Shown here: positions 46,690 to 56,676 of the stretch, piece by piece
Layout: each line of letters starts with the position of its first letter
Numbering within the stretch: the stretch's first letter is position 1
Assembly (NCBI RefSeq): GCF_017086445.1
Contig: NZ_CP070968.1
Span: 2,728,001 to 2,792,000 of the forward strand
Origin: Brevundimonas fontaquae
GTDB lineage: Bacteria; Pseudomonadota; Alphaproteobacteria; Caulobacterales; Caulobacteraceae
DNA: 64,000 nt
Direction of reading: 5' to 3'
The notes under the pieces: generated by a model
What the model was told of the DNA's origin: nothing
The model's input: only the letters and a program-made list of their open reading frames with translations
The model's database searches: none
Translations under genes and position numbers: made by a program

Positions 46690-48141
46690 TCAGCCCTTCA
46701 CGCGCCAGGTGGCGCCGTCGGGGCCGTCCATGACGACGACGTTCAGGGCGTTCAGGCGGTCGCGGATGCGGTCGGCCTCGGGCCAGTCCTTTGCGGCGCG
46801 AGCGGCGGCGCGTTGCTCCAGCAGAGCTTCGACTTCGGCCTTTAGGGCGGGATCGCCGCCCTCGAACCAGGCGTCCGGTGTCAGCGACAGAACGCCGAGC
46901 AGCCCAGCCGCTTCCTTCAAGCTCCAGCGGGCCATGGCGACATCGTTGATATCGGCCTCGGCGTCGTTCAGCAGCTCGCGCAGGGCGTTGCCCAGCCCGA
47001 ACAGCTGGGCGATGGCGCCCGGCGTGTTGAGGTCGTCCTCAAGCGCGTCCAACACCGGATCCTGAGCGTTCTCGGCCAGCTCCATCTCGGCCTCGTCCAG
47101 CGTGGCCTCGTCGAAGTCGGTCAGGGCCGCATCGGCGTCGCGCAGGACGCCATACAGCCGGTCCAGGTTCTTGCGGCTCTGCTCCAGCAGCCCCTGGTTC
47201 CAGTCCAGAGGCTGGCGGTAGTGGGCGCTGAGCAGGGCCCAGCGAACGACCTCGCCCGGCATGGCCTGGACCAGGTCGTGCAGCAGCAGGACGTTGCCGA
47301 TCGACTTGGACATCTTCTCGGCGTCCACGGTCAGGAAGCCGTTGTGCATCCAGTAGCGGGCGTATTCGTCGTGCGCGGCCTCGCCGTGGGCATGGCCGTG
47401 GGCGCAGACGCCCTGGGCGATCTCGTTTTCATGGTGGGGGAACACCAGGTCGATGCCGCCGCCATGAATGTCGATGGGCAGGCCTAAAGCCTGTTCGATC
47501 ATGGCCGAGCATTCAATGTGCCAGCCGGGGCGCCCCTCGCCCCACGGCGACGGCCAGGACGGCTCATCCGCCTTGGACGGCTTCCACAGGACGAAGTCGT
47601 GCGGGTTCTTCTTATAGGGCGCGACCTCGACGCGGGCGCCGGCAATCATGTCGTCCAGGTTCCGACCCGACAGGGCGCCGTAGGCCTTGTAGGACAAGAC
47701 GTCGAACAGCACGTGGCCTTCGGCCGCATAGGCGCAGCCGGCGTCGACGATGGCCTGGATCTGATCGACGATGGCCGGGATGTAGTCGGTGACGTGGGGC
47801 GCGATATCGGGCGGCGAGACGTTCAGCAGGCCCATGTCGGCCAGATAGGCGGCCTCGTAGCGGGCCGTGACCTCGCCGATCGGCACGCCTTCGCGCGCGG
47901 CCTTCTGATTGATCTTGTCGTCCACGTCGGTGACGTTGCGAGCGTACATGACCTTGTCCGCGCCGTAGGTCCGGCGCAGCAGCCGCACCAGGACATCGAA
48001 CACCACCGGCGGACGCGCATTGCCGATATGGGCGTAGTCATAGACCGTGGGGCCGCAGACATAGAGGGTCACACGATCCTTGTTCCGGGGCTCGAACAGG
48101 CGCTTTTCACGGCGCAGGGTGTCGTGGATGTGCAGCGGCAT
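46690..48141 (-). CDS. cysS: Cysteinyl-tRNA synthetase
   Basis: Charges tRNA-Cys. The 483-residue class I synthetase has YDYAHIGNARPPVVFD (HIGH-like), zinc ligands including CGPTVYD and the ECSAMIEQ segment, GIDLVFPHHENEIAQ, and KMSKSIGN. The C-terminal DALR-type helical domain is complete. It is convergent with the MltB gene and the intervening spacer; the tRNA-Cys is about 2 kb downstream. The length is as expected. Confidence 0.97.
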   Translation of the reverse strand: MPLHIHDTLRREKRLFEPRNKDRVTLYVCGPTVYDYAHIGNARPPVVFDVLVRLLRRTYGADKVMYARNVTDVDDKINQKAAREGVPIGEVTARYEAAYLADMGLLNVSPPDIAPHVTDYIPAIVDQIQAIVDAGCAYAAEGHVLFDVLSYKAYGALSGRNLDDMIAGARVEVAPYKKNPHDFVLWKPSKADEPSWPSPWGEGRPGWHIECSAMIEQALGLPIDIHGGGIDLVFPHHENEIAQGVCAHGHAHGEAAHDEYARYWMHNGFLTVDAEKMSKSIGNVLLLHDLVQAMPGEVVRWALLSAHYRQPLDWNQGLLEQSRKNLDRLYGVLRDADAALTDFDEATLDEAEMELAENAQDPVLDALEDDLNTPGAIAQLFGLGNALRELLNDAEADINDVAMARWSLKEAAGLLGVLSLTPDAWFEGGDPALKAEVEALLEQRAAARAAKDWPEADRIRDRLNALNVVVMDGPDGATWRVKG

Positions 48142-48269
48142 GGATCAGTCTTTAGCGGGTTTTCTTGCGGGACGGACGGTCTGTCCCATATAGCGGCCTG
48201 ATATACAGTCCCGACGGATTGTAGAAGGTAAACCGGGCGACCCGCCCGCCCCGGCCGGAAATCGAGTTC

Positions 48270-48884
48270 ATGAGCGTCACCCCCGCCAAGCCCGTCCTTG
48301 TCAGCGACGAAACCGTGCAACGCCCCTCGCGCGAACAGGCGCTGGAGGCCGTGCGGACCCTCATCGCCTGGGCCGGCGACAATCCGAACCGTCCGGGCCT
48401 GATCGACACGCCCAAGCGGGTGGTGGACGCCTATGGCGAATGGTTCGACGGCTATGACGCCGATGCGGGCAAGGAACTGAGCCGCACCTTCGAGGACGTG
48501 ACCGGCTATGACGACATGGTCATCCTGCGCGACATCGAGGTGGAGAGCCACTGCGAGCACCACCTGGCCCCCTTCCTGGGCAAGGCCTATGTCGCCTATC
48601 TGCCGGGCGAGAAGGTGGTCGGCATCTCCAAGCTGGCGCGGGTCGTCGAGATCTATGCGCGGCGCCTGCAGAACCAGGAAACCCTGACCAACGACATCAT
48701 CGACGCCATCGAATCGCACCTGCAGCCGCGCGGGGTGGCGGTGCTGGTGGACGCCGAGCATCAGTGCATGACCACGCGCGGCGTGCATCATCGGCACGTT
48801 TCGACCATCACGACCCGCTTCACCGGCGCCTTCAAGGACGATCCTGCCCTGGCGGACCGTTTTTTGAAGCTGGCCAAGGCCTGA
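48270..48884 (+). CDS. folE: GTP cyclohydrolase I
   Basis: First enzyme of folate (and queuosine/pterin) synthesis, converting GTP to dihydroneopterin triphosphate. The 204 residues show the GDNPNRPGLIDTPKRV loop, zinc and catalytic residues in VESHCEHHLAPFLGKA, and QCMTTRGVHHRHVST with the third zinc ligand. Complete length. It is divergent from cysS with about 130 bases between. Confidence 0.97.
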   Translation: MSVTPAKPVLVSDETVQRPSREQALEAVRTLIAWAGDNPNRPGLIDTPKRVVDAYGEWFDGYDADAGKELSRTFEDVTGYDDMVILRDIEVESHCEHHLAPFLGKAYVAYLPGEKVVGISKLARVVEIYARRLQNQETLTNDIIDAIESHLQPRGVAVLVDAEHQCMTTRGVHHRHVSTITTRFTGAFKDDPALADRFLKLAKA

Positions 48885-49052
48885 ACGCCGAACCGTCGTC
48901 CCTCTGTCGCGTATAATTGACGTTCGGGAACGGCAGATCGTTTAGAACCGCTTTACAAGCCCGCATCGGGACGCCAAGAACCGATCAAGCCTTCGGGCGA
49001 TCCATAGGGAAATGTCGGCGCGGAACGCAGCCGGCGAGTAACGGAGACGAGC

Positions 49053-49487
49053 ATGGCTGCGAAGATCGGCGGTTCCGGTGGGGACAAGCACACGATCGAA
49101 CAGACGGCGGATATCAACATCACGCCGTTCATCGACATTCTGCTGGTGCTCATGATCATCTTCATGGTCGCCGCGCCGATGGCGACCGTCTCGATCCGTC
49201 TGGACCTGCCGCCCGCACAGCCGCCGTCACCGGACAAGCCCGAGAAGGAGCCGGTGTACATCACCATCCAGGAAAACGGTCAGCTGTTCCTGTCGGACAA
49301 GCAAACCTCGATCGACAATCTCGCCACTGACGTCTGCACCGCCCTGGGCGGCGGCGCCTGCCAGGAAGAGCGCGTCTTCGTCCGCGCCCAGCCGGAAGTG
49401 AAGTACTCGCAGTTCATGGAAGTCATGAACAAGATGCAGGAGAATGGTTTCTTCAAGGTCGGCCTGCTGAACGAAGACATCGAATAG
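49053..49487 (+). CDS. ExbD/TolR family protein (orphan)
   Basis: Subunit of proton-driven TonB or Tol motors. The 144 residues have an N-terminal cytoplasmic start, one transmembrane helix with the key Asp (NITPFIDILLVLMIIFMVAA) and a periplasmic domain ending KVGLLNEDIE. CGGAG precedes the ATG. No exbB, tolQ or tonB gene is next to it; folE lies upstream and a terminator downstream, so it is encoded alone. A second periplasmic Cys pair (VCTALGGGAC) is not usual in E. coli ExbD. Confidence 0.88.
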   Translation: MAAKIGGSGGDKHTIEQTADINITPFIDILLVLMIIFMVAAPMATVSIRLDLPPAQPPSPDKPEKEPVYITIQENGQLFLSDKQTSIDNLATDVCTALGGGACQEERVFVRAQPEVKYSQFMEVMNKMQENGFFKVGLLNEDIE

Positions 49488-49511
49488 GACCTTCGTCATT
49501 TCCAGGATTTG

Positions 49512-49546
49512 GGCCGCGTTCCGAAAGGGACGCGGCCTTTTCCTTT
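49512..49546 (+). terminator. Terminator of the exbD-like gene
   Basis: An 11-bp stem (49512-49522 with 49527-49537, one T-G pair) and a GAAA loop are followed by TTTTCCTTT. Strong intrinsic terminator. Confidence 0.85.
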
Positions 49547-49614
49547 GCCGCAAGGCTTGCCGGATCGACCGGCTGCACCCTTGATGCCGCATCGGTTGTT
49601 CGAGGAGTTCGCCC

Positions 49615-51444
49615 ATGCGTCGTCGCACCTTCCTGTCCGCCCTGCCCGCCGGTGCGCTGGCGGCGACCGCAGCCCAGGCCCGGCAGGCTTCTCCCGCCGC
49701 CAAGCCTACCGAGGCGGCCCCTGCGTCGGCTCGCCTGAGCGACCCCTATGCCGGCGTCGGCATCGGCGATCGGATTTCGGGACCGAAGTTCATGGGGCGC
49801 TCGACCGTCTGGGGCGCGAATGGGGCGGCGGCGACGGCGCATCCGGCGGCCAGTCTGATCGGCATCGACACCTTGCGGCGCGGCGGATCGGCCATCGATG
49901 CGGCCATCGCCATCAATGCGGCCCTGGGCTTTCTGGAGCCGGTCGCCAACGGCATCGGCGGCGACGCCTATTGCATGCTGTGGGACCCCAAACAGAAGAA
50001 GGTCGTCGGGCTGAACGGATCGGGCGCCAGTCCGCGGGGCCTCAGCCTGGAGATCGCGCGATCCAAGGCCATCGACGGCTATCTGCCCCGCTATGGCGCG
50101 GTGACGGTCAATGTGCCGGGCACGGTGGACGCCTGGTGGAGCGCGCACCAGCGGTATGGGAAACTGCCTTGGAAAGAGGTGCTGCTGCCCGTCGCTGAGC
50201 TGTGCGAGCAGGGCGTGCCCGTGCCCCAGGTCATCGCCTACTATCTGGAACGCAACATGGCTTCGTTTGATCGGGGCCAGATCCCGATCGAGGAAAACGA
50301 GAACCGAAAGCGCATCTGGGCCGCGAGCGGCGCGACGCCGAAGGTGGGCGAGGTCTTCGCCAATCCCTATCTGGGAAAGACCCTGCGGATGATCGCGGAG
50401 GGCGGGCGCGACGCCTTCTACAACGGTCCCATCGCCGACCAGATCGAGGCCTATTTCAAGCGGATCGGCGGCTGGATGACCCGCGCCGACCTGGCCGCCC
50501 ATCATACCGAATGGGTCGAGCCGATCCGAACCAACTATCGCGGCGTGGACGTGTTCGGCCTGGGTCCGAACACCCAGGGGCTGAGCACCAACCAGATCCT
50601 GAACATCTGCGAACAGTTCGACCTGAAATCCATGGGCTTCCAGTCCGCCGCCTCGCTGCACGTCCAGGCCGAGGCCAAGCGGCTGGCGTTCGAGGACCGG
50701 GCGCGCTGGTTCGCCGACGACCGATTCTCCAAGACGCCGGTCGAATGGCTGAACTCCAAGGCCTATGCGGCCGAGCGGGCCAAGCTGATCCGGCCGGATC
50801 GGGTGATGGACCGCGTCATGCCGGGCGACGCGCCGCACCACGGCGACACCACCTATTTCAGCGTCGCCGACGCGGATGGGATGATGGTCAGCTGGATTCA
50901 GTCCAACTATCGCGGCATGGGCTCGGGCCTGGCGCCCGACAACGGCTCCGAACCGCTGGGCTTCATGTTCCAGGACCGAGGCGAACTGTTCGCCCTGACC
51001 GACGGCCACCCCAACATCTATACGCCCGGCAAGCGTCCGTTCCAGACGATCATTCCCGGCTTTGCGGTCAAGGACGGGGAGCCGTGGATGGCGTTCGGCG
51101 TCATGGGCGGCGCCATGCAGCCCCAGGGCCAGGCCCAGATCATCATCAACATGGTCGATTACGGGTTGGAGCCCCAGGCGGCGGGCGACGCCCCACGCTG
51201 GCAACACTATGGCTCGTCCGAACCGACCGGCCAGCCGCAGGAAGGGACCGGCGTGCTGCATCTGGAAAGCGGCGTACCCGAGGCGACCAAGGCCCAGCTG
51301 CGCGCGATGGGTTGGACCTTGGGCGAACCCGACGGCGGCTTCGGCGGCTATCAGAACGTCATGAAACAGATGAACCCCGGCGGGCGCTGGACCTATGGCG
51401 CGGCGACCGAGATGCGCAAGGACGGGATCGCGCTGGCTTATTGA
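49615..51444 (+). CDS. Gamma-glutamyltransferase family protein, Tat-exported
   Basis: N-terminal nucleophile hydrolase of the GGT family acting on glutathione or other gamma-glutamyl compounds in the periplasm. The 609-residue precursor starts with a Tat-like signal (MRRRTFLSALPAGALAATAA). The large-subunit part begins at HPAASLIGIDTLRRGGSAID. The autocleavage site is GDTTYFSVADADG, Thr being the nucleophile. The small subunit continues with NYRGMGSGLAP and ends FGGYQNVMKQMNPGGRW. The DTTY context is seen in the GGT-like subgroup that may differ in substrate, so plain glutathione activity is not certain. Confidence 0.88.
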   Translation: MRRRTFLSALPAGALAATAAQARQASPAAKPTEAAPASARLSDPYAGVGIGDRISGPKFMGRSTVWGANGAAATAHPAASLIGIDTLRRGGSAIDAAIAINAALGFLEPVANGIGGDAYCMLWDPKQKKVVGLNGSGASPRGLSLEIARSKAIDGYLPRYGAVTVNVPGTVDAWWSAHQRYGKLPWKEVLLPVAELCEQGVPVPQVIAYYLERNMASFDRGQIPIEENENRKRIWAASGATPKVGEVFANPYLGKTLRMIAEGGRDAFYNGPIADQIEAYFKRIGGWMTRADLAAHHTEWVEPIRTNYRGVDVFGLGPNTQGLSTNQILNICEQFDLKSMGFQSAASLHVQAEAKRLAFEDRARWFADDRFSKTPVEWLNSKAYAAERAKLIRPDRVMDRVMPGDAPHHGDTTYFSVADADGMMVSWIQSNYRGMGSGLAPDNGSEPLGFMFQDRGELFALTDGHPNIYTPGKRPFQTIIPGFAVKDGEPWMAFGVMGGAMQPQGQAQIIINMVDYGLEPQAAGDAPRWQHYGSSEPTGQPQEGTGVLHLESGVPEATKAQLRAMGWTLGEPDGGFGGYQNVMKQMNPGGRWTYGAATEMRKDGIALAY

Positions 51445-51468
51445 AATTGGCCTAAGGTTGACCGAGCG

Positions 51469-51831
51469 ATGACCCACGACGACCTCCGCGCCCTTCTGCT
51501 GTCGTTTCCCGGCGTGGAGGACGGCGTGTCCTATGGCGAGCCGTCGTTCAAGGTGGCGGGCAAGTTCTTCACCTGGATGCGCCCGGCGCTGGACGACAGC
51601 ATCGTGGTGCATCTGGACAATCTGGATGAGCGCGAACTGCTGATCGAAATGGACCCGGCGACCTTTCATTTCACCGACCACTATCGCGACCATCCCATCG
51701 TCCTGGCGCGCATCGCCAGCGTCGATCCCGTCTGGCTGAGGGCGGCGCTTGAGAAGCGATGGCGTCGGATCGCGCCGAAAAAGCTGTCCAAGGCGCATCC
51801 AGACCTTATCGGAGCGGAATCGGGCGCCTAA
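51469..51831 (+). CDS. MmcQ/YjbR family protein
   Basis: Small CyaY-like fold protein of unknown function, annotated as DNA-binding. The 120 residues show the pattern FPGVEDGVSYGEPSFKVAGK, FTWMR, and a C-terminal VWLRAALEKRWRRIAPKKL helix. It starts 24 bases after the GGT gene and is probably in one transcript with it, and with the aldo/keto reductase. Confidence 0.85.
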   Translation: MTHDDLRALLLSFPGVEDGVSYGEPSFKVAGKFFTWMRPALDDSIVVHLDNLDERELLIEMDPATFHFTDHYRDHPIVLARIASVDPVWLRAALEKRWRRIAPKKLSKAHPDLIGAESGA

Positions 51832-51869
51832 CTACGCCCATCAAGCGGACACAGCCCAAGGAGACGCGC

Positions 51870-52712
51870 ATGGCATACGGCGACCAACCCACGATCACCG
51901 TTGATGGTATCGAAATCCCCCTGCTCGGCTTCGGCACCTGGCAGCTGGAGCCGGACGATGCGCGGCGCATGGTCGCTGAGGCGCTGCGGATCGGATACCG
52001 CCACATCGATACGGCCTGGATCTACAAGAACGAGAAGGCGGTCGGCGAAGGCATCCGGGACTCCGGCGTGGCGCGCGAGGACATCTTCCTGACCACCAAG
52101 ATCTGGGTCGAACATTTCACCCACGACGCCTTGCTGAAACAGGCCAGGGAATCGGCCGACAGCCTGGGCACGACGCCGGACCTGCTGCTGCTGCACTGGC
52201 CCAAGACGACGCCGACGTTCGAAGAGACGCTGGGCGCCCTGAACGAGGCCAAGGACCAAGGCCTGACCAAGTCGATCGGCCTGTCCAACTTCCCCTCCAA
52301 GGAGTTCCGCCAGGCGCAAGGCCTGTCCAAGGCGCGGCTGCTGACCGATCAGGTCGAGCATCACCCCTACCTGGCCGTCGATCAGCTGGTGGCGACGGCG
52401 GCCGAGCTGGGGTCGTCGATCACCGCCTGGTCGCCGCTGGCGCAAGGCAAGATCGCCGACGACGCCACCATCAGCGAGTTGGCCAAGGGGCATGGCAAGA
52501 CCAACGGCCAGATCACCCTGCGCTGGCTGATCCAGCACGGGATCATCGCCATACCGCGCACGACCAAGGAAAGCCGCGCGCGAGAGAACTTCGACATCTT
52601 CGACTTCGCCCTGACGGACGAGGAGATGCAACGGATGGACGCCCTGGATCGCGGCGAACGGCTGGGCGACTGGCTGGATCCGGCGTTCGAATGGGACAAG
52701 ACGGCCGCCTGA
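51870..52712 (+). CDS. Aldo/keto reductase
   Basis: NADPH-dependent reductase of small carbonyls, of the 2,5-diketo-gluconate reductase (DkgA/B-like) type. ATG 51870, preceded by AAGGAG, gives 280 residues; the frame upstream is shadow. The catalytic tetrad is readable: Asp in HIDTAW, Tyr in IYKNEKAVG, Lys in TTKIWVE, His in LLLHWPK. The NADPH-binding end has AIPRTTKESRARENF. The usual C-terminal sequence is complete. The substrate is unknown. Confidence 0.93.
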   Translation: MAYGDQPTITVDGIEIPLLGFGTWQLEPDDARRMVAEALRIGYRHIDTAWIYKNEKAVGEGIRDSGVAREDIFLTTKIWVEHFTHDALLKQARESADSLGTTPDLLLLHWPKTTPTFEETLGALNEAKDQGLTKSIGLSNFPSKEFRQAQGLSKARLLTDQVEHHPYLAVDQLVATAAELGSSITAWSPLAQGKIADDATISELAKGHGKTNGQITLRWLIQHGIIAIPRTTKESRARENFDIFDFALTDEEMQRMDALDRGERLGDWLDPAFEWDKTAA

Positions 52713-52791
52713 CAACGGCTATGACGAGACGGGACGGTCCGTGCGAGCGAACGCCGCGTGACAGTTCCGCCTCCGCCCTTTAGGCGAAGAC

Positions 52792-54321
52792 ATGGCCTAC
52801 AAATCCCTGCGTGACTTCATCGACCAGCTGGAAGCCAAGGGCGAGCTGGTGCGGGTGTCCGAACCCGTCTCCACCGTGCTGGAGATGACCGAGATCCAGA
52901 CCCGGCTGCTGAGGAACGGCGGACCGGCGGTGCTGTTCGAAAAGCCGGTGATGCCGGACGGCACGATCAGCCCCATCCCCTGCCTGGCCAATCTGTTCGG
53001 CACAGTGAAACGAGTCGCCATGGGGGTGACGCTGGAAGGCAAGGACCGGACGACGGCGGGCGAATTGCGCGAGGTCGGCGAACTGCTGGCCTTCCTGCGC
53101 AATCCGACGCCGCCGCGCGGTCTGGGCGACGCGATGGAGATGCTGCCGCTGATGCAGACCGTCCTGTCGATGCGGCCCAAGACGGTGAAGAAGGCGCCGG
53201 TGCAGGAGGTGGTGCTGAAGGGCGACCAGATCGACCTGACCGCCCTGCCCGTCCAGTCGTGCTGGCCTGGCGAGCCCGCGCCGCTGATCACCTGGGGCCT
53301 AGTCGTGACCAAGGGGCCATCGGACGACCGCGAGGACGACTTCAACCTGGGCATCTACCGGATGCAGGTGCTGGGCAAGGACAAGGCCATCATGCGCTGG
53401 CTGGCGCATCGGGGCGGGGCGCAACACTATGCCCGGCACAAGAAGGCTCGCCCCAAGGAGCCCCTGCCCTGCGCCGTCGTGTTGGGCGCCGATCCCGGCA
53501 CGATCCTGGCGGCGGTGACGCCGGTGCCGGACACCCTGTCGGAATATCAGTTCGCAGGCCTGATGAGGGGCGCCAAGGCCGAGTTGGTCCCGTGCAAGAC
53601 CGTGCCGCTGATGGTGCCGGCACAGGCCGAGATCGTGCTGGAGGGCCATGTCCTGCTGGACGAGTTCGAGGACGAAGGCCCGTACGGCGACCACACCGGC
53701 TATTACAACTCGGTCGAGAAGTTCCCGGTCTTCAAGGTCAGCGCCATCACCATGCGCCGCGACCCCATCTATCTGACCACCTTCACCGGCCGGCCGCCGG
53801 ACGAGCCGAGCGTGTTGGGCGAGGCGCTGAACGAGGTGTTCATTCCCCTGCTGCGCCAGCAGTTTCCGGAGATCACGGACTTCTGGCTGCCGCCCGAGGG
53901 CTGCAGCTACCGGATCGCCGTGGTGTCGATGAAGAAGGCCTATCCGGGCCACGCCAAGCGGGTGATGCTGGGCGTCTGGAGCTATCTGCGCCAGTTCATG
54001 TACACCAAATGGGTCATCGTCGTGGACGACGACATCGACGCCCGCGACTGGAAGGACGTCATGTGGGCCATCTCGACCAAGATGGACCCGGCGCGCGACA
54101 TCACCGTGATCGAGTCGACGCCCATCGACTATCTGGACTTCGCCAGCCCCGAGAGCGGCCTGGGCTCCAAGATCGGCCTGGACGCCACCGACAAATGGCC
54201 GCCCGAGACCAAGCGCGAATGGGGCGAGGAGATTCGGATGGACGAGGCGGTCGTCGAGCGAGTCACCGAGCTATGGGGCCGTCTCGGCCTGCCGGGTGAC
54301 GGAACACCGATCTGGAAGTAG
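52792..54321 (+). CDS. ubiD: UbiD family prenyl-hydroxybenzoate decarboxylase
   Basis: Prenyl-FMN-dependent decarboxylase of ubiquinone synthesis. The 509 residues start [20 protein letters not shown], as usual. Readable segments are [42 protein letters not shown] with cofactor-binding Arg, [18 protein letters not shown] and [16 protein letters not shown]. Residues for metal and prFMN binding are conserved. UbiX, which makes prFMN, is not in this window. COQ9 at 665 would be part of the same pathway but is 52 kb away. Confidence 0.95.
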   Translation: MAYKSLRDFIDQLEAKGELVRVSEPVSTVLEMTEIQTRLLRNGGPAVLFEKPVMPDGTISPIPCLANLFGTVKRVAMGVTLEGKDRTTAGELREVGELLAFLRNPTPPRGLGDAMEMLPLMQTVLSMRPKTVKKAPVQEVVLKGDQIDLTALPVQSCWPGEPAPLITWGLVVTKGPSDDREDDFNLGIYRMQVLGKDKAIMRWLAHRGGAQHYARHKKARPKEPLPCAVVLGADPGTILAAVTPVPDTLSEYQFAGLMRGAKAELVPCKTVPLMVPAQAEIVLEGHVLLDEFEDEGPYGDHTGYYNSVEKFPVFKVSAITMRRDPIYLTTFTGRPPDEPSVLGEALNEVFIPLLRQQFPEITDFWLPPEGCSYRIAVVSMKKAYPGHAKRVMLGVWSYLRQFMYTKWVIVVDDDIDARDWKDVMWAISTKMDPARDITVIESTPIDYLDFASPESGLGSKIGLDATDKWPPETKREWGEEIRMDEAVVERVTELWGRLGLPGDGTPIWK

Positions 54322-54372
54322 GACCGCTGCTGCGGTCTTGCGCCGACTGGATGCATAGTTGAGGAACAGGGC

Positions 54373-56211
54373 ATGCAACGCGTCCTTCTGACCACTGCCG
54401 CTGTTTTTCTGTTGTCCGCGAGTTCCGTGATGTCCCAGACCCCGTCCGCCTCCGTTCCGAATGCAGCGCCGTGGGATCAGGCCTTCCTGCCGCCCGCCCC
54501 CGCCTGGGACGGTGCGTCCAAGGCGCTGCTGCGCGATGCGTCTGATCCTTGGGTCACGGCGTTCGAGGCCGATCCGGGCCACGACTTCAGCCCCAACTAT
54601 GTCGACACCCGCGCCTGGTTCGATCGCCTGGACGCCGCCAGCGACCTGATCCGCATCGAACAGTTCGGCGTCTCGCCCGAGGGCCGGCCCATCTATGCGG
54701 TGATCGCCTCCAAGGATGGCGCGACGTTCGGTCCCGCCAAGCCGGTGCTGATGATCCAGGCCGGCATCCACCCCGGCGAGATCGACGGCAAGGACGCGGG
54801 CATGATGCTGCTGCGCGACATCGCCTTCTATGGGAAGGACGCCCTGCTGGACCGGGTCACCCTGATCCTGATCCCGATCCTGAGTGTGGACGGCCATGAG
54901 CGCTCCGGCCCCTATTCCCGACCGAACCAGCGGGGCCCGCGCATCCAGGGCTGGCGCAATACGGCGACCAACCAGAACCTGAACCGCGACTATCTGAAGC
55001 TGGACCAGCCCGAGATGCGGGCCGTGCGCGGCCTGATCCTGAAATACCGGCCGGATCTGTATGTGGATGTCCACGTCACCGACGGCATGGATTATCAGTA
55101 CGACGTCACCTACGGCTTCAACGGCGAGGACGGGACCTTCAGCCGGTCGCCGAACGGCTCGGCCTGGCTGGATTCGGTCTTCAAGCCGGCGATGAACGCC
55201 GCGCTGGAACGCGAGGGCCATATCCCCGGCGAACTGGTGTTCGGCATCGACGACGACGAACCCAAGAAGGGCCTGTCGGACGGCGGTCTGGGCGAGCGGT
55301 TTTCCAACGGCTGGGGCGCGGCCGCCCATGTGCCGACGATCCTGATCGAGAACCACAGCCTGAAACCGCACGAACAACGAGTGCTGGGCGCCTATGTCTT
55401 CATCGAGGAGGCGATGCGTCTGCTGGCCGATCAGGGCGCTGGTCTTCGCGCCGCGACGGATCAGGACAAGGCCCTGCGTCCGGCGCAGATCCCCGCCAAC
55501 TTCGAGGCCGACGAGACGCCGTCGTCCACGCGCCCGTTCAAGGGTATGCTGTACGAGATGTACGACAGTCCCGCCTCGGGCCGGAAGGAGATCCGCTGGC
55601 TGGGCCGCCCCGATCCCGAACTGTGGCAGATGCCGTTCTACGGTTCAAAGCCGACGCTGACCCTGACGCGGCCGACGGCCTATTGGGTGCCGGGCTATCG
55701 TACCGACATCATCGAGCGGCTTAAGACGCACGGGATTGAAATGGAGACGGTCGAGGCTGCGCGCACAGTGAACCTGTCGATGCTGCGCCTGGTCGAACCC
55801 AAGCTGGCGACCCGCGCCAACGAAGGTCACGTGCAGGCTTCGGTGAAGACGGTGGAGGTCGAAAAGCGCGACTGGACGTATCCGACCGGCTCGGTGCGCG
55901 TGCCGACCGACCAGCCGCTGGGCGACATCGTCGTGCTGCTGCTGGAGCCGCAATCCAGCGAGAGCTTCTTCGCCTGGGGCATGTTCCCCGAGGTGATGAG
56001 CCGCGTCGAATATATTGAGGCCTACGCCATCGCGCCGCTGGCGGACAAGATGATGGCGGCGGACCCGGTGTTGAAGGGCGAGTTCGAGGCCAAGGTGGCG
56101 GCCGACGCCACGTTCGCCGCGGATCCGCAGGCGCGTCTGGCCTGGTTCTACGAACGCACGCCCTTCTATGACGACCACTATCTGCTCTACCCCGTCGGCC
56201 GTGAGGACTGA
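54373..56211 (+). CDS. M14 family zinc carboxypeptidase-like protein
   Basis: Exported peptidase. The 612-residue protein has a signal peptide (cut near VMSQTP). The zinc ligands are seen in AGIHPGEIDGKDAG (HxxE) and DLYVDVHVTDG (His), and the substrate Arg in NQNLNRDYLKLD. The catalytic Glu should be in ILIENHSLKPHE. The C-terminal 250 residues form an additional beta domain of the kind found in M14 family bacterial proteins, with no known function. Specificity is unknown. Confidence 0.87.
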   Translation: MQRVLLTTAAVFLLSASSVMSQTPSASVPNAAPWDQAFLPPAPAWDGASKALLRDASDPWVTAFEADPGHDFSPNYVDTRAWFDRLDAASDLIRIEQFGVSPEGRPIYAVIASKDGATFGPAKPVLMIQAGIHPGEIDGKDAGMMLLRDIAFYGKDALLDRVTLILIPILSVDGHERSGPYSRPNQRGPRIQGWRNTATNQNLNRDYLKLDQPEMRAVRGLILKYRPDLYVDVHVTDGMDYQYDVTYGFNGEDGTFSRSPNGSAWLDSVFKPAMNAALEREGHIPGELVFGIDDDEPKKGLSDGGLGERFSNGWGAAAHVPTILIENHSLKPHEQRVLGAYVFIEEAMRLLADQGAGLRAATDQDKALRPAQIPANFEADETPSSTRPFKGMLYEMYDSPASGRKEIRWLGRPDPELWQMPFYGSKPTLTLTRPTAYWVPGYRTDIIERLKTHGIEMETVEAARTVNLSMLRLVEPKLATRANEGHVQASVKTVEVEKRDWTYPTGSVRVPTDQPLGDIVVLLLEPQSSESFFAWGMFPEVMSRVEYIEAYAIAPLADKMMAADPVLKGEFEAKVAADATFAADPQARLAWFYERTPFYDDHYLLYPVGRED

Positions 56212-56214
56212 TCG

Positions 56215-56622
56215 ATGACCACGCCGCTGATGTACGCCGTCCAGGCCGCCGCCCTGTGGAGCGGCCTGCTGATCCTGATGATGCTGGTCTTGTCGGGCAT
56301 CGTGGTCAGCGGGCGGCGAAAACATATGGTGTCGTTCGGCGACGGCGGAAACGCGGATCTGATGGCCGCCAGCCGCGCCTTCGGCAATCTGGTCGAATAT
56401 GCGACGCCCGGCATGATCGCCATGCTGCTGCTGGCCGCCGTCGGCGCGCCGGCCTGGATGGTTCACGGGGTCGGCGCGACGCTGTTCGTCGGCCGGGTCG
56501 CCCATGCTCTGGGCCTTTTGCTGCAGACCGGGCCGTCGCTGGGTCGCGTCGTCGGCATGCTGCTGACCTGGGTGGCGCTGCTGACGGCGGCTGTGGGCCT
56601 GATCGCCTTCGCCGTCGTCTGA
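56215..56622 (+). CDS. MAPEG family membrane protein
   Basis: Four-helix membrane protein related to glutathione-dependent enzymes. The 135 residues have the MAPEG motif RAFGNLVEYATPGMIAMLLL, with RKHMVSFGDGGNADLMAASR preceding, and a final GRVVGMLLTWVALLTAAVGL. The start is 3 bases after the M14 stop, so the two are likely translated from one mRNA. Catalytic activity is not proven for bacterial members. Confidence 0.87.
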   Translation: MTTPLMYAVQAAALWSGLLILMMLVLSGIVVSGRRKHMVSFGDGGNADLMAASRAFGNLVEYATPGMIAMLLLAAVGAPAWMVHGVGATLFVGRVAHALGLLLQTGPSLGRVVGMLLTWVALLTAAVGLIAFAVV

Positions 56623-56625
56623 CGC

Positions 56626-56655
56626 GGTTGCGGTGCAGCAGGTTGCGGTGCAGCG
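56626..56655 (+). repeat. Tandem 15-bp duplication
   Basis: GGTTGCGGTGCAGCA (56626-56640) is followed directly by GGTTGCGGTGCAGCG (56641-56655). It lies in the short spacer between the MAPEG and pmbA genes, upstream of the pmbA ribosome binding region. Confidence 0.85.
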
Positions 56656-56676
56656 GGGCGTCAGCCATATCGGGGC

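Noticed and set aside
49453..51798. A 781-codon open frame on the minus strand
   Set aside because: It lies opposite the gamma-glutamyltransferase and MmcQ/YjbR genes. Long antisense frames are normal in DNA of this GC content; the translation has low-complexity Arg/Gly/His composition and no family motif.
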